64,000 bases of DNA from Mucilaginibacter flavidus (GTDB lineage Bacteria > Bacteroidota > Bacteroidia > Sphingobacteriales > Sphingobacteriaceae), in the NCBI RefSeq assembly GCF_024055575.1, contig NZ_JAMXOE010000003.1, positions 1-64,000 of the forward strand. Reading direction: 5' to 3'. Below, piece by piece: positions 1 through 8,759 of the stretch. Under the pieces are notes generated by a model. It was not told the origin of the DNA, made no database searches, and saw only the letters and a list, made by a program, of their open reading frames with translations. Every line of letters starts with the position of its first letter. Within the stretch, counting starts at the first letter, position 1. The position numbers and the translations under genes are program-made.

Positions 1-117
1 CAATTATCGCTTTTTAAAACTTGAGGGGGTGTGTTTTTCAATATTTACCAAAAAAAGCTTCTATTTAACACAAACCCCATTTTAATTCTATTTTTTATTT
101 TTACCGGACAACAGTGA

Positions 118-1035
118 TTTACGAATGATAAAGCCTACCTTAAAAATACTGCTTATCCCATACTAAAAGAAATTTGCCAGTATTGGGAAGATCGGTTAAA
201 AGTGATGCCCGATGGAACATTGATGGTGCCCAACGGATGGTCGCCGGAACATGGCCCGCGGGAAGACGGCGTGATGCACGACCAGCAACTGGTATGGGAT
301 CTCTTTCAAAATTATGCAGAGGCCGCAAAAGCACTGGGTATTGATGTTGATTATCAGATAAAAATTGCAGATATGCAGGCTCATCTTGCCCCCAACAAAA
401 TTGGCAAGTGGGGGCAGCTGCAGGAATGGCAAGCCGACAGGGATGACCCCGACGATCAGCATCGTCATACATCGCATCTGTTTGCTGTGTATCCGGGACG
501 TCAAATTAGCTTAAACGAAACACCCAAACTTGCTAAAGCGGCGATTATTGCACTGCGGAGCAGGAGTGGTAACTATGGAAAAAATATTAATACACCATTC
601 ACCCTTGAATCAACAGTTGGCGATAGCAGGAGGTCATGGACATGGCCCTGGCGTTGTGCATTATGGGCTCGTTTAGGAGATGGCGAAAAGGCGGGCATGA
701 TGATTAGAGGGTTACTTACCTACAATACCCTGCCCAACCTCTTTACCAGTCATCCCCCTTTTCAAATGGATGGTAATTTCGGTATAAGCGGCGCAATTGC
801 CGAAATGCTTTTGCAAAGCCAGGCAGGTGAAATACAACTGTTGCCAGCTATTCCAAAAAATTGGGCAACTGAAGGAGCCTTTTATGGGTTTAAGGCACGC
901 GGCGGATTTACAATTAACTGCAAATGGGTTAATGGCAAAGTTATCTTTTATCAAATTTACTCTGAAAAACCTGAAAAGGTAAAGCTCCGGGTAAATGGTC
1001 AGCTCAAAGAAGTTTTATCGGAACGATTGAAATGA
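118..1035 (+). pseudogene. 5'-truncated GH95-type alpha-L-fucosidase fragment
   Basis: The frame is open from 118 and reads like the catalytic (alpha/alpha)6 barrel and C-terminal part of glycoside hydrolase family 95. Visible features are FTNDKAYLKNTAYPILKEI near the left edge, the WSPEHGPREDG segment, the RHTSHLFAVYPG motif, and QMDGNFGISGAIAEMLLQS near the end. GH95 enzymes are about 750-800 residues and release alpha-linked fucose or galactose from plant or algal glycans. Only about 305 residues are present. An in-frame TGA at 115-117 closes the frame just upstream, and no other frame in 1-117 resembles GH95, so the N-terminal half is missing. The first possible start is GTG at 202, inside the conserved region. 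Most likely a degraded gene; a frameshifted gene entering from outside the window is less likely. Confidence 0.75.
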
Positions 1036-1205
1036 GCACCAATTTCAAATATGTTTCCAAGGGCATTTGCATTAACGGAGAGTTTGGTTACGCCGGGGGG
1101 GGGGATCTTTGCTAGTTACAAGCGGGCGGGCGAAGTTAAGACCGGTACAATAGGTGCTTGAGAGAATGGCCAAAAGTCATTTTCAAATGATGCACTTTCC
1201 ATAAT

Positions 1206-1233
1206 AAGGCCTCCCGGATTGCCCGGAGGCTTT
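1206..1233. terminator. hairpin, possible intrinsic terminator
   Basis: AAGGCCTCC (1206-1214) can pair with GGAGGCTTT (1225-1233), with one G-T wobble, around a 10-base loop. A loose T-rich run follows. It lies 170 bases past the GH95 fragment and could be its old terminator. The T-tract is weak, so this is only a candidate. Confidence 0.4.
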
Positions 1234-1502
1234 GCTGTTTTATGGATTTTGTGAGGCAGTTTTTGCGCTGTGCATTTTCCAGATGTTTCAAAATCCACAA
1301 CATTTGCTGCAAACCCAGTATTCTTTGTTAATAAAGGCCACTTTTTAGACGGCGTTTTGAGGAGAAAAATTCCACCCCCGTTTTTCTGTTTAATCACCTT
1401 TTAAATCATTTAAACCAAATATTTAGTTTTTATTTCAATACACTTAGTGTTTATTTAACACGTCATAAATTACAAACTGTTAGCATTATTTTGCTTTATA
1501 AT

Positions 1503-1535
1503 TTTGTTTTTTGGCATGTTATCTGCTTATCTTCG
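1503..1535 (+). promoter_or_regulatory. predicted Bacteroidota promoter of fbp
   Basis: TTTG at 1503-1506 is followed after 21 bases by TATCTTCG at 1528-1535, one mismatch from the TAnnTTTG -7 element. The start of transcription would be near 1541, about 40 bases before the ATG at 1581. This position rules out translation from the upstream in-frame TTG at 1491. Inferred from pattern only. Confidence 0.4.
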
Positions 1536-1580
1536 CCCATAAACTATATCGAATATTTATGTATATTATACACTAAGCCT

Positions 1581-2624
1581 ATGAAAAACTTCATGACTTT
1601 AGGGCAATTTATTATTGAAAAACAGGCCGATTTTCCTTATGCCAAAGGTGAGCTTTCACGCTTGCTGCGCGATATTGGCATTGCCGCCAAAATTGTTAAC
1701 CGCGAGGTTAACAAGGCCGGTTTAATGGACATTTTAGGAAATGCAGGCAGCACCAACATACAGGGGGAAAGCCAGCAAAAACTTGATGTATATGCCAACG
1801 AGCAGTTTATATCAGCCCTAAAAAGCGGTGGTGAATGTTGTATTGTAGCATCCGAAGAAAATGAAGACATTATCCGCCTGGATACCGATGTTTCAAAAAA
1901 TGCCAATTACATCGTCGCTATCGACCCATTGGACGGATCTTCGAATATCGACGTTAACGTGCCTGTAGGTACCATCTTTTCTATTTACCGCAGGCGTTCG
2001 ATAGACGGCCCCGCTACTATTGACGATGTGCTGCAAAACGGAACAGCACAAGTGGCAGCTGGCTACGTAATATACGGCTCATCAACCATGCTGGTGTACA
2101 CCACTGGTAAGGGCGTAAATGGCTTCACACTTGATCCCTCGATAGGTGAATTTTGCCTGTCACACCCAAACATGCAAATGCCCGAAAGCGGGCTTATCTA
2201 CTCCATAAACGAGGGCAACTATGTCCATTTTCCGCAAGGGGTTAAGCGGTATATTAAATATTGCCAGGTAGAGGATAAAGCCACCAGCAGGCCATATTCA
2301 TCACGTTATATCGGTTCGATGGTGGCTGACATTCACCGTAATTTAATAAAAGGCGGTATATTTATTTACCCTGTTACAGCTTCGGCACCTAGCGGCAAGC
2401 TGCGGTTGGTTTATGAGTGCAACCCCATGGCCTTTTTAATAGAGCAGGCGGGAGGAAGAGCAACCAACGGCGCTTCACGGATTTTGGACATCGATGTCAC
2501 AGAGCTGCATCAGCGTTCGCCAATTTTCATTGGCTCGGAGCAAATGGTTCGCAAGGCGGAGAGTTTTATGGCTGGGGAATTATTACCGGATGTTAAGGAA
2601 CACGAAACAGCAAACGCTTTTTAA
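1581..2624 (+). CDS. fbp: class I fructose-1,6-bisphosphatase
   Basis: 347 residues, close to the usual 330-340 of class I FBPase. It hydrolyses fructose-1,6-bisphosphate to fructose-6-phosphate in cytosolic gluconeogenesis. The metal site motif [19 protein letters not shown] is intact, and ASEENED upstream supplies metal-binding acids. The C-terminal half has the typical [26 protein letters not shown] (substrate site) and GGIFIYP segments, then [19 protein letters not shown] and a final RSPIFIGS. The ATG at 1581 is chosen because [11 protein letters not shown] matches family N-termini and lies just downstream of a predicted promoter. The next gene begins 7 bases after the stop, so the two are probably cotranscribed. 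Confidence 0.95.
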   Translation: MKNFMTLGQFIIEKQADFPYAKGELSRLLRDIGIAAKIVNREVNKAGLMDILGNAGSTNIQGESQQKLDVYANEQFISALKSGGECCIVASEENEDIIRLDTDVSKNANYIVAIDPLDGSSNIDVNVPVGTIFSIYRRRSIDGPATIDDVLQNGTAQVAAGYVIYGSSTMLVYTTGKGVNGFTLDPSIGEFCLSHPNMQMPESGLIYSINEGNYVHFPQGVKRYIKYCQVEDKATSRPYSSRYIGSMVADIHRNLIKGGIFIYPVTASAPSGKLRLVYECNPMAFLIEQAGGRATNGASRILDIDVTELHQRSPIFIGSEQMVRKAESFMAGELLPDVKEHETANAF

Positions 2625-2631
2625 ACAGCTG

Positions 2632-3852
2632 ATGGCAAATATTTACCCATTTAGCGCCATCAGGCCCAGCCCGGTTTACGCCGACCAGTTAGTGTTTACC
2701 ACCATGCAGGCCGAATCAGTAGCCGGCAATTTAAACAAAAGTGGGGCGCTACCACCGCTTAAAACTTTGTTAGAAACTGTAGCAAGGCAAAGGCCCGAAA
2801 TACCCGAACTACAGGCGGATGCTTTTGAAGAGGTGAAGAACAAGCTCCAAAGTTTGCTAAGTAACAACAGGCTTTGGCAGGATGCAAAACCCGGCATATA
2901 CGTTTATGAAATAGCACATAAAAACTACCGCCAAACCGGCATTTGGGCGCTCACCGGTTTGGCGGATTATACAACAGGCAAGGTGAAAATACACGAGCTT
3001 ACTCTTGACGACAGTGTGCGCAGGCTTAAAAACTACAGGCAACACACAGGGTTGGAGGGTAACCCGGTATTATTAACCTATCCGCCAAGCATGGTAATAA
3101 ACCGGATAATTGCTGAAACCAGGGAGAAAACGAAAAAAACAAGTTTTGGCAACCGCGAAGCTTTCCACAGGCTTTGGAAAATTGAGGACGAGGCGACAAT
3201 TAAAAAACTAACAGATGCTTTTGCACAAGTGGATGTTGTGTATGTTGCTGACGGGCATCATCGGCTTAAATCGGCCAGGATGCTGGCGCAGGAACAACAG
3301 GCTGCCGGCTTACCGGTGTTTGATACCATCACATCGCTTTATATGGCTACCGACCAATTACGGATGCAGGAATATGACCGCGTGGTATTACCTGCGACGG
3401 CGATAGACAAACACGAAGTATTAGATAGGATAATGGAAAATTTTGATGCTAAGCGTATACACGGTAACAAGCCTTTGCAGCCGAAAGAGAAAACCCAAAT
3501 GGGGATGCACCTGGCAGGCCGCTGGTTTAGCCTGGCGCCGATTATTCCGCCTGCCGGGGAAAATGCTGATAGCCTTGACGTATCGATACTTCAAAACCAG
3601 GTTTTGGCCCCCATATTTGGCATCACTGATCCTGGGGCCGACACCCGTTTAAAATGCATTGGCGGCGATAAAGCTATTGAAGAAATACAAGCCTTGCTGG
3701 AGGAACACCCGCAAGCAGTGGTCTTTACACTTTGTCCGCTTTCTGTTGAGCAGTTGCTTAAAGTAGCCGATGCCGGCGAGATATTACCCCCTAAGTCAAC
3801 GTGGATTACACCAAAGGTACCATATGGCCTTTTAATGTTCAGGCATAGTTAA
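2632..3852 (+). CDS. DUF1015 family protein
   Basis: 406 residues, the usual length for DUF1015 proteins. The N-terminus MANIYPFSAIRPSP and the central VADGHHRLKSARM motif are family hallmarks. The VADGHHR segment recalls a ParB/sulfiredoxin-like nucleotide-binding loop. The family has no well-defined enzymatic role; in many bacteria it sits near serine or central-carbon metabolism genes. It follows fbp by 7 bases and is likely in the same transcript. The ATG at 2632 is preferred over frame extensions that overlap the fbp coding end, because the conserved IYPF(S/R)AIRP motif starts there. Confidence 0.85.
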   Translation: MANIYPFSAIRPSPVYADQLVFTTMQAESVAGNLNKSGALPPLKTLLETVARQRPEIPELQADAFEEVKNKLQSLLSNNRLWQDAKPGIYVYEIAHKNYRQTGIWALTGLADYTTGKVKIHELTLDDSVRRLKNYRQHTGLEGNPVLLTYPPSMVINRIIAETREKTKKTSFGNREAFHRLWKIEDEATIKKLTDAFAQVDVVYVADGHHRLKSARMLAQEQQAAGLPVFDTITSLYMATDQLRMQEYDRVVLPATAIDKHEVLDRIMENFDAKRIHGNKPLQPKEKTQMGMHLAGRWFSLAPIIPPAGENADSLDVSILQNQVLAPIFGITDPGADTRLKCIGGDKAIEEIQALLEEHPQAVVFTLCPLSVEQLLKVADAGEILPPKSTWITPKVPYGLLMFRHS

Positions 3853-3854
3853 CC

Positions 3855-3914
3855 CCGTTATTTCACCCGCCTCGCACCGTTATTTCACCCCCTGTAAATA
3901 CCGTTATAATACCC
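3855..3914 (+). repeat. three spaced direct repeats upstream of the sensor kinase
   Basis: CCGTTATTTCACCC occurs at 3855-3868 and again exactly at 3877-3890. A looser copy, CCGTTATAATACCC, lies at 3901-3914. The spacing is 22 and 24 bases, about two helical turns, as for regulator sites on one face of DNA. They lie 3 bases past the DUF1015 stop and 118-177 bases before the kinase start. Function unknown. Confidence 0.55.
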
Positions 3915-4031
3915 GTTGCACTGCAGATTTTTAGTTTCTAAATTTAACCATTCATTAATTGATATGTTGTTAAACAAAAGAATACCAAATCGCTGCTCTA
4001 TAAATACTTTAACCTAAACCTTATCACAATT

Positions 4032-5966
4032 TTGCAAAACTACAGTCCCGAACCGCCATCATTAAACCAAAGCGTCGACGAAAAGCTTTTTCGCCTGCTT
4101 GTAGCAAACGTAAAGGATTACGCCATCTTTATGATTGACCCCAACGGCTGCATAATGAGCTGGAACCCCGGTGCAACCAACATTATGACTTACCGCGAGG
4201 ATGAAATTATCGGCAAGCACATAACCATTTTTTACACCGCAAAAGATGCTGAGAATAACGAACCACGCAATCACCTGAATAAGGCGCTAAAGTTTGGTTC
4301 GTTTGAAAGCGAAGGCTGGCGGGTGCGTAAAGATGGGTCGGCATTTTGGGCGAACGTGGTTTTTACCACAGTTTACAACGATGCGGGGCATTTGGCTGGT
4401 TTTGCAATAATTGTGAGAGACATAACCGAGCGTAAGTTGCAAGACGAACGGCGCGAAGGACTGCATGCCGAACTGGAAAAGAGGGTGCGGGAAAACACCA
4501 AAAAAATAATAACCAACGAACTGCGTTTTCGCAAACTGATCGAAAATAGCTATGACGGTATTACCCTGTTCGATCAAAACCTGCATATTGTTTACCGTAG
4601 TATATCGTCGGAAGAGATAACAGGCTGGAGCAATACGGCCCGCGATGGTTATGAATTTACAGGACTCATTCATCCGGATGAAAAAGAACAGGTAGAGCAA
4701 TTGTTTACCGATTTAATACTGAACCCAAGGGTGCCAATGGTGTGCAGCTTTAGGGTGATGCATAAAAATGGGCACTACTTATGGGTTGAGTGTATTTTTA
4801 CCAATATGCTTAACGACAAAAGCATTGCGGCCATTGTTTGCAATTTTAGGGATATAACCGGGCGGAAAAATGCCGAGGAAGAAATACAAAAAAAAAATGC
4901 GCAGGTGGAAAATATATTAGAAAGCATTACTGACGGCTTTATAGCTTTGGATACCAATTTTTGCTATACTTATGCCAATAGGAAAATCGGCGAAATGCTG
5001 GGCTGCACTCCCGAATCTTTGGTAGGACGTAATGTATGGGAAGTTTTCCCGAAAGCAGTTGGCTCGCATACCCACAAGGCCTTTAATGCGGCCATGAAAA
5101 AGCAGCAATATACTTGTCACCAGGATTATTATGCCCCCTTGAATCTATGGCAGGAAAATCATATTTATCCTTCGCCTTCAGGCTTGTCAGTGTTTATCAG
5201 GAACATCACTGAAAAGAAAATGGCTGAGCTTGAGCGGGAAAAAATTACTGCCGACCTGGTTAAACGCAACAATGACCTGGAGCAGTTTACCTACATTATA
5301 TCACATAATTTACGATCGCCGGTAGCGAATATAAAGGGGTTGTCGGATTTGCTGAATTGTTTTGACCATGCCGACCCCGATTGTATAACAGCGATCGACT
5401 CGCTTGCCCTATCAGTGAAAAATCTCGATAAAGTAATTATGGACCTCAACCAGATTTTACAAACAGGTAACCAGTTAAACGATAAAAATGAGTTGGTATC
5501 GCTTCCGGTATTGATTACCGAAATAAAGTCGGGTTTGCAGGATATGATAGCGGCTAACAACGTATCCATCTTCTATGATTTTAGCTGGATTGATGAATTG
5601 TATATCCTTAAAAGCTACATATACAGTATTTTTCAAAATCTAATTGTAAACAGCATTAAGTATCGCCGCACCGAGGTCGACCCGATAATCCATATCAGCA
5701 CTGTGCTAAAAAAAGACAAGGTGATCATCAGCTTTAAAGATAACGGCAAAGGCATCGACCTTGATAAAAACAGCAAACAGTTGTTCGGCCTTTATAAACG
5801 CTTTGACCACAGTGTAGAAGGCAAGGGCATGGGGCTTTTTATGGTAAAAATGCAGGTAGAAAGCCTTGGCGGAACGATAAGCGTTGAAAGCGAATTGGGC
5901 AAATGGACTGAATTTAAAATAACGTTGCTGCTGGAGAAGGGAGCGTATAAAAGTAAAGCTGGTTAA
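4032..5966 (+). CDS. three-PAS sensor histidine kinase
   Basis: 644 residues with no signal peptide or membrane segment, so probably cytosolic. In order: PAS 1 (about 10-135, ending in IIVRDITERK), a charged coiled coil (about 136-165), PAS 2 (about 165-285, ending in NFRDITGRK), PAS 3 (about 290-405, ending in FIRNITEKK), then dimerisation and ATPase domains. The phosphoacceptor is His425 in the H-box ISHNLRSPVANIKG. The N-box NLIVNSIKYR, the G1 box KDNGKGIDL and the G2 box GKGMGLFMV are all intact, so it should be active. The best start is TTG at 4032, because no in-frame ATG lies between the upstream sequence and PAS 1. No response regulator is adjacent, making it an orphan kinase. The three upstream repeats may be its control sites. 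Confidence 0.9.
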   Translation: MQNYSPEPPSLNQSVDEKLFRLLVANVKDYAIFMIDPNGCIMSWNPGATNIMTYREDEIIGKHITIFYTAKDAENNEPRNHLNKALKFGSFESEGWRVRKDGSAFWANVVFTTVYNDAGHLAGFAIIVRDITERKLQDERREGLHAELEKRVRENTKKIITNELRFRKLIENSYDGITLFDQNLHIVYRSISSEEITGWSNTARDGYEFTGLIHPDEKEQVEQLFTDLILNPRVPMVCSFRVMHKNGHYLWVECIFTNMLNDKSIAAIVCNFRDITGRKNAEEEIQKKNAQVENILESITDGFIALDTNFCYTYANRKIGEMLGCTPESLVGRNVWEVFPKAVGSHTHKAFNAAMKKQQYTCHQDYYAPLNLWQENHIYPSPSGLSVFIRNITEKKMAELEREKITADLVKRNNDLEQFTYIISHNLRSPVANIKGLSDLLNCFDHADPDCITAIDSLALSVKNLDKVIMDLNQILQTGNQLNDKNELVSLPVLITEIKSGLQDMIAANNVSIFYDFSWIDELYILKSYIYSIFQNLIVNSIKYRRTEVDPIIHISTVLKKDKVIISFKDNGKGIDLDKNSKQLFGLYKRFDHSVEGKGMGLFMVKMQVESLGGTISVESELGKWTEFKITLLLEKGAYKSKAG

Positions 5967-5969
5967 AAT

Positions 5970-6069
5970 AACCACGGAGTGACAGAGGATGCACAGAGAA
6001 CACAGAGCCTGTCAGTTTGATATTTTTTCTCTGTGTGCTCTGCGTTTTTCCTCAGTGTCTCCGCGGTTA
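5970..6069. repeat. imperfect palindromic element, family 1, copy A
   Basis: Arms start AACCACGGAG (5970-5979) and end CTCCGCGGTT (6059-6068). Inner arms GCACAGAGAACACAGAG and CTCTGTGTGCTCTG also pair. The centre has GAGCCTGTCAGTT, which recurs in the copy at 59867-59970. It lies between the kinase and the convergent pigment operon, where it could also act as a terminator. Confidence 0.75.
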
Positions 6070-6085
6070 AAGAAAAGCATGCATA

Positions 6086-6748
6086 TCAACCTCGAAAAGC
6101 ATAACCAATTATATTTTCATGGTGAGATAACGAAACAGGGACGCTCGTTTCCTCGTTTCCCTTAAACAAGATTGGACAGCCATTTTTATTTTTATCTATC
6201 CTGAAATCAAATTCGCCGTAAAGACATTTCATTCTTTCAATTAAAAACTGCCTTACTTCGTTTGATTGGTTTTCATGGGCGGTGTCAGAAACCAGCTTAA
6301 ATCCCCAATAGACATTTAGGAAATCGTCAGTATCATTAATTACCGTCGATATTAATTTATCATACAATAGTGAGCAGGAGTGGAGCTCGACTTTCCCAAA
6401 TGTTACAATGCCGGTTAAAGCCGGATATCCGTTAAATCCAGCTCCCTCTTCTGTAATACCATCGAATTTTTCAATGATATAAGCAGGCTGCAGGTGTAAT
6501 TCTTTAACTACAAACTTTACCGGTGTAAAAACCAAACCGGCGTCATGCCTTTGCAGGAATTTATAGGCCGATTCTTTTATCGACCATAATAACCACACAA
6601 AATCTTCGAAAGGTATTCCAGCTAAACTGAGCTCGTTGTAAAGGGGAGTTTCGGACTCAGTGAGTATTTTGGAGTAAAATTTATGTTGATTGGTGCGGGC
6701 AGCGTTTATTGCACTTAGTGCTACAATATCGTTACCCGTACTAATCAT
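6086..6748 (-). CDS. 4'-phosphopantetheinyl transferase
   Basis: 220 residues, in the size range of Sfp/AcpS-superfamily enzymes. It would transfer the phosphopantetheine arm of CoA to the serine of the acyl carrier proteins in this locus. The N-terminal GNDIVAL motif supplies the first Mg-binding acid. WLLWSIKESAYKFLQR carries the second hallmark (W-x-x-K-E-x-x-x-K). Its ATG overlaps the ACP stop in an ATGA, so it is translationally coupled to its probable substrate. It is the last gene of the leftward block 9575-6086. Confidence 0.88.
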   Translation of the reverse strand: MISTGNDIVALSAINAARTNQHKFYSKILTESETPLYNELSLAGIPFEDFVWLLWSIKESAYKFLQRHDAGLVFTPVKFVVKELHLQPAYIIEKFDGITEEGAGFNGYPALTGIVTFGKVELHSCSLLYDKLISTVINDTDDFLNVYWGFKLVSDTAHENQSNEVRQFLIERMKCLYGEFDFRIDKNKNGCPILFKGNEETSVPVSLSHHENIIGYAFRG

Positions 6749-7002
6749 GCCTTTTCATTTAGTTTTTCGCTTATCACATCAATACAGGTACCTACGTTCA
6801 CCATTTTATCTGCCGAATCGTAGTCAATTTCGATATCATATTTAGCTTCTGCATCTATAATTATATCAACCAGGTTTGCCGAATTGATTTTCAAATCTTT
6901 GATGAGGTCAGTTTGCTCATTGATGCTTGCAAGCATCTCCTTGTTAGTAGTATAGGGCGCAATTACCTTTTTGAGCTCATCTAAAATTTCCGTTCTTGTC
7001 AT
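6745..7002 (-). CDS. acyl carrier protein with atypical serine motif
   Basis: 85 residues, acidic and helical, the size of a free-standing ACP. The prosthetic-group serine is predicted at Ser41 in KDLKINSANLVDIII. The usual DSL around the serine is here NSA, with the acid replaced by Asn. It is followed by an ATGA overlap with the phosphopantetheinyl transferase and preceded closely by a ketosynthase. Probably carries either the aryl-polyene chain or the resorcinol-precursor chain. The other ACP of the locus (15851-16114) has a conventional DSI motif, which suggests a division of labour. Confidence 0.85.
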   Translation of the reverse strand: MTRTEILDELKKVIAPYTTNKEMLASINEQTDLIKDLKINSANLVDIIIDAEAKYDIEIDYDSADKMVNVGTCIDVISEKLNEKA

Positions 7003-7003
7003 T

Positions 7004-8281
7004 TTATTTGTTGTATTTACTTAGTATTAAACAGGAGTTCACATCCCCAAAGCCAAAATTTGCTTTAGCTGCAATGTTAACTTCTTTTTTTATCATTTTA
7101 ACCGGCAGTTTTTCCAAACTTACCAGGTTTGCTATCTCGGGGTTTGGATCCTCAAAATTTATATTCGGATGTACAAACCCGTGCACTATCTGCAATATGG
7201 ATGCCACAGTTTCAATGGAACCTGCCGCGCTAAGCGAATGGCCTATCATCGACTTCAATGAGTTGGTCAGCGGAAAATCATCCCCGCCCCGGCCCAAAGC
7301 TGTTATCCAGTTTTGAATTTCCTGCCTGTCGGCATTAGTTGCGGTTAAATGGCCGCTTATTAAATCAATTTGATCGGACCCGATGCCGGCCATTGACATT
7401 GCTTCCGTAATACACCTTACCACACCGGTAGAGTTGGCTGCTGTCATTGTTCCGCCAAGCCTTTGTCCGCCCGAATTGCTCGAACCGCCCAAAACCTCGG
7501 CGTAAATGTGCGCGCCGCGTTCCAGCGCAAAATCCAAATCCTCCAACACCAACGCACCCGACCCTGAACCAGGCACAAAGCCACCGGCCGTAATACTCAT
7601 TGGCCTCGATGCCTTTTCGGGGGTATCGTTAAATTTGCGCGAGAGGACCCGCATCGAGTCGAACGCACCATAAACGTAGGTGTCTACATGTTCTGTGCTG
7701 CCCACCAGCATCCGTTTGGCATAACCATCTTTTATAAATTCATAGCCCATTAAAATAGCTTGCGTGCCTGTGGCACAAGCAGATGAATTGGTCACTACTT
7801 TATTTCCGAGGCCCAATCTGCCCGAAATATAGGACGTTACCCCGCTATTCATAGCCTGCTCAACTACCCGCGAACCAAGCTTTTTGGCTTCCTTGTTGTC
7901 GACCTTGGCGATAACATTTTTCATAGCCTCGGTATCGGCAATACTGTTACCAAAAACACAGCCTGTCTCCCAGCGCGGTTCCTCAGTTTCGCAATCCATT
8001 CCTGAGTCGGCCCAGGCATCCATGGCGGCGACTAAGCCGTAACCAATGTTAGTACCTTTAAGCCCGTGAAAAACCACTTCAGAGATATAGTTTTTTGTTT
8101 TTAAGCTCTCCCAATCAAAAGCGGGCATACCCGCAACCTGGCAGCTAAAGTTAAGCTCCTGGTAGCGCGGCATAAACTTTATACCCGATATGCCGTTTTG
8201 TATAGCATGTAAAAAAGCCGGGATACCTACGCCGTTTGGCGATACTACACCCATCCCGGTTACCACTACACGCTTACCCAT
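7004..8281 (-). CDS. beta-ketoacyl-ACP synthase, FabF-like
   Basis: 425 residues, FabF/KAS II-like. The nucleophile is Cys169 in TNSSACATGTQAI. The first histidine is in SGHLTATNAD, where the usual HGTGT is altered to HLTAT, and the second in IGHSLSAAGSIE. The C-terminal glycine loop FGFGDVNSC is present. Condenses malonyl-ACP with an acyl chain in the cytosol. Its start overlaps the dehydratase stop by 8 bases, in the order SDR-dehydratase-KS-ACP-PPTase. This mini fatty-acid set may build the alkyl precursors that DarB and DarA turn into the dialkylresorcinol; that assignment is inference. Confidence 0.9.
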   Translation of the reverse strand: MGKRVVVTGMGVVSPNGVGIPAFLHAIQNGISGIKFMPRYQELNFSCQVAGMPAFDWESLKTKNYISEVVFHGLKGTNIGYGLVAAMDAWADSGMDCETEEPRWETGCVFGNSIADTEAMKNVIAKVDNKEAKKLGSRVVEQAMNSGVTSYISGRLGLGNKVVTNSSACATGTQAILMGYEFIKDGYAKRMLVGSTEHVDTYVYGAFDSMRVLSRKFNDTPEKASRPMSITAGGFVPGSGSGALVLEDLDFALERGAHIYAEVLGGSSNSGGQRLGGTMTAANSTGVVRCITEAMSMAGIGSDQIDLISGHLTATNADRQEIQNWITALGRGGDDFPLTNSLKSMIGHSLSAAGSIETVASILQIVHGFVHPNINFEDPNPEIANLVSLEKLPVKMIKKEVNIAAKANFGFGDVNSCLILSKYNK

Positions 8282-8741
8282 TTTTTTTCAAGTCGATATT
8301 TTTTATAATCCCCGAAAACATCCCGCTTGCAACTAATTCGTGCTCGCTGTCAAGCATCTCCACATAACATTTTAATTTGCCGAAGCGAAAATATTGCTTT
8401 TTAGAAACCACTGTTACTTTTTGCCCCGGTAAAACCATCTTAAAAAAGGATACGTCGGTTGATGTGAGCAGGGGAAATAAATTGTCATCATCGTCAAAAT
8501 TCAAATCAGTCTCCTTCAAAATTAAAAATATACCTAATACCACCAGGCCAATTTGCGCCATAATTTCAGTGATAATCACCCCGGGTGTTACCGGGTTGCC
8601 TGCAAAATGGTCCTCGTAAAAAAACGAATCCTGTTTTAGCGTGTACTCGCCTCTAACCTCGTTTTCACTCAGCAGTGATATATTATCTACAAAACGGAAA
8701 GACGATTTATAAGGTAAATGGTTTAATATATGATTGTTCAT
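8274..8741 (-). CDS. FabZ-like 3-hydroxyacyl-ACP dehydratase
   Basis: 155 residues, single HotDog fold. The active-site helix DHFAGNPVTPGVIITEIMAQ matches the FabZ consensus: the catalytic His and the Glu of TEIMAQ are both kept, with FPG changed to FAG. The N-terminal HLPYKSSFRFVD resembles the usual LPHRxPFLLVD. It should dehydrate beta-hydroxyacyl-ACP. It overlaps the next ketosynthase gene by 8 bases, and the SDR gene ends 18 bases upstream, all in one transcript. Confidence 0.87.
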   Translation of the reverse strand: MNNHILNHLPYKSSFRFVDNISLLSENEVRGEYTLKQDSFFYEDHFAGNPVTPGVIITEIMAQIGLVVLGIFLILKETDLNFDDDDNLFPLLTSTDVSFFKMVLPGQKVTVVSKKQYFRFGKLKCYVEMLDSEHELVASGMFSGIIKNIDLKKNG

Positions 8742-8759
8742 GTATGCATTTAATTATTA

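Noticed and set aside
1116-1397. 93-residue leftward frame between GH95 remnant and fbp
   Set aside because: Unlike any family, rich in Lys and broken character, crosses the hairpin at 1206-1233; probably chance.
1491-1580. N-terminal extension of fbp from TTG
   Set aside because: Not family-like and starts upstream of the predicted promoter.
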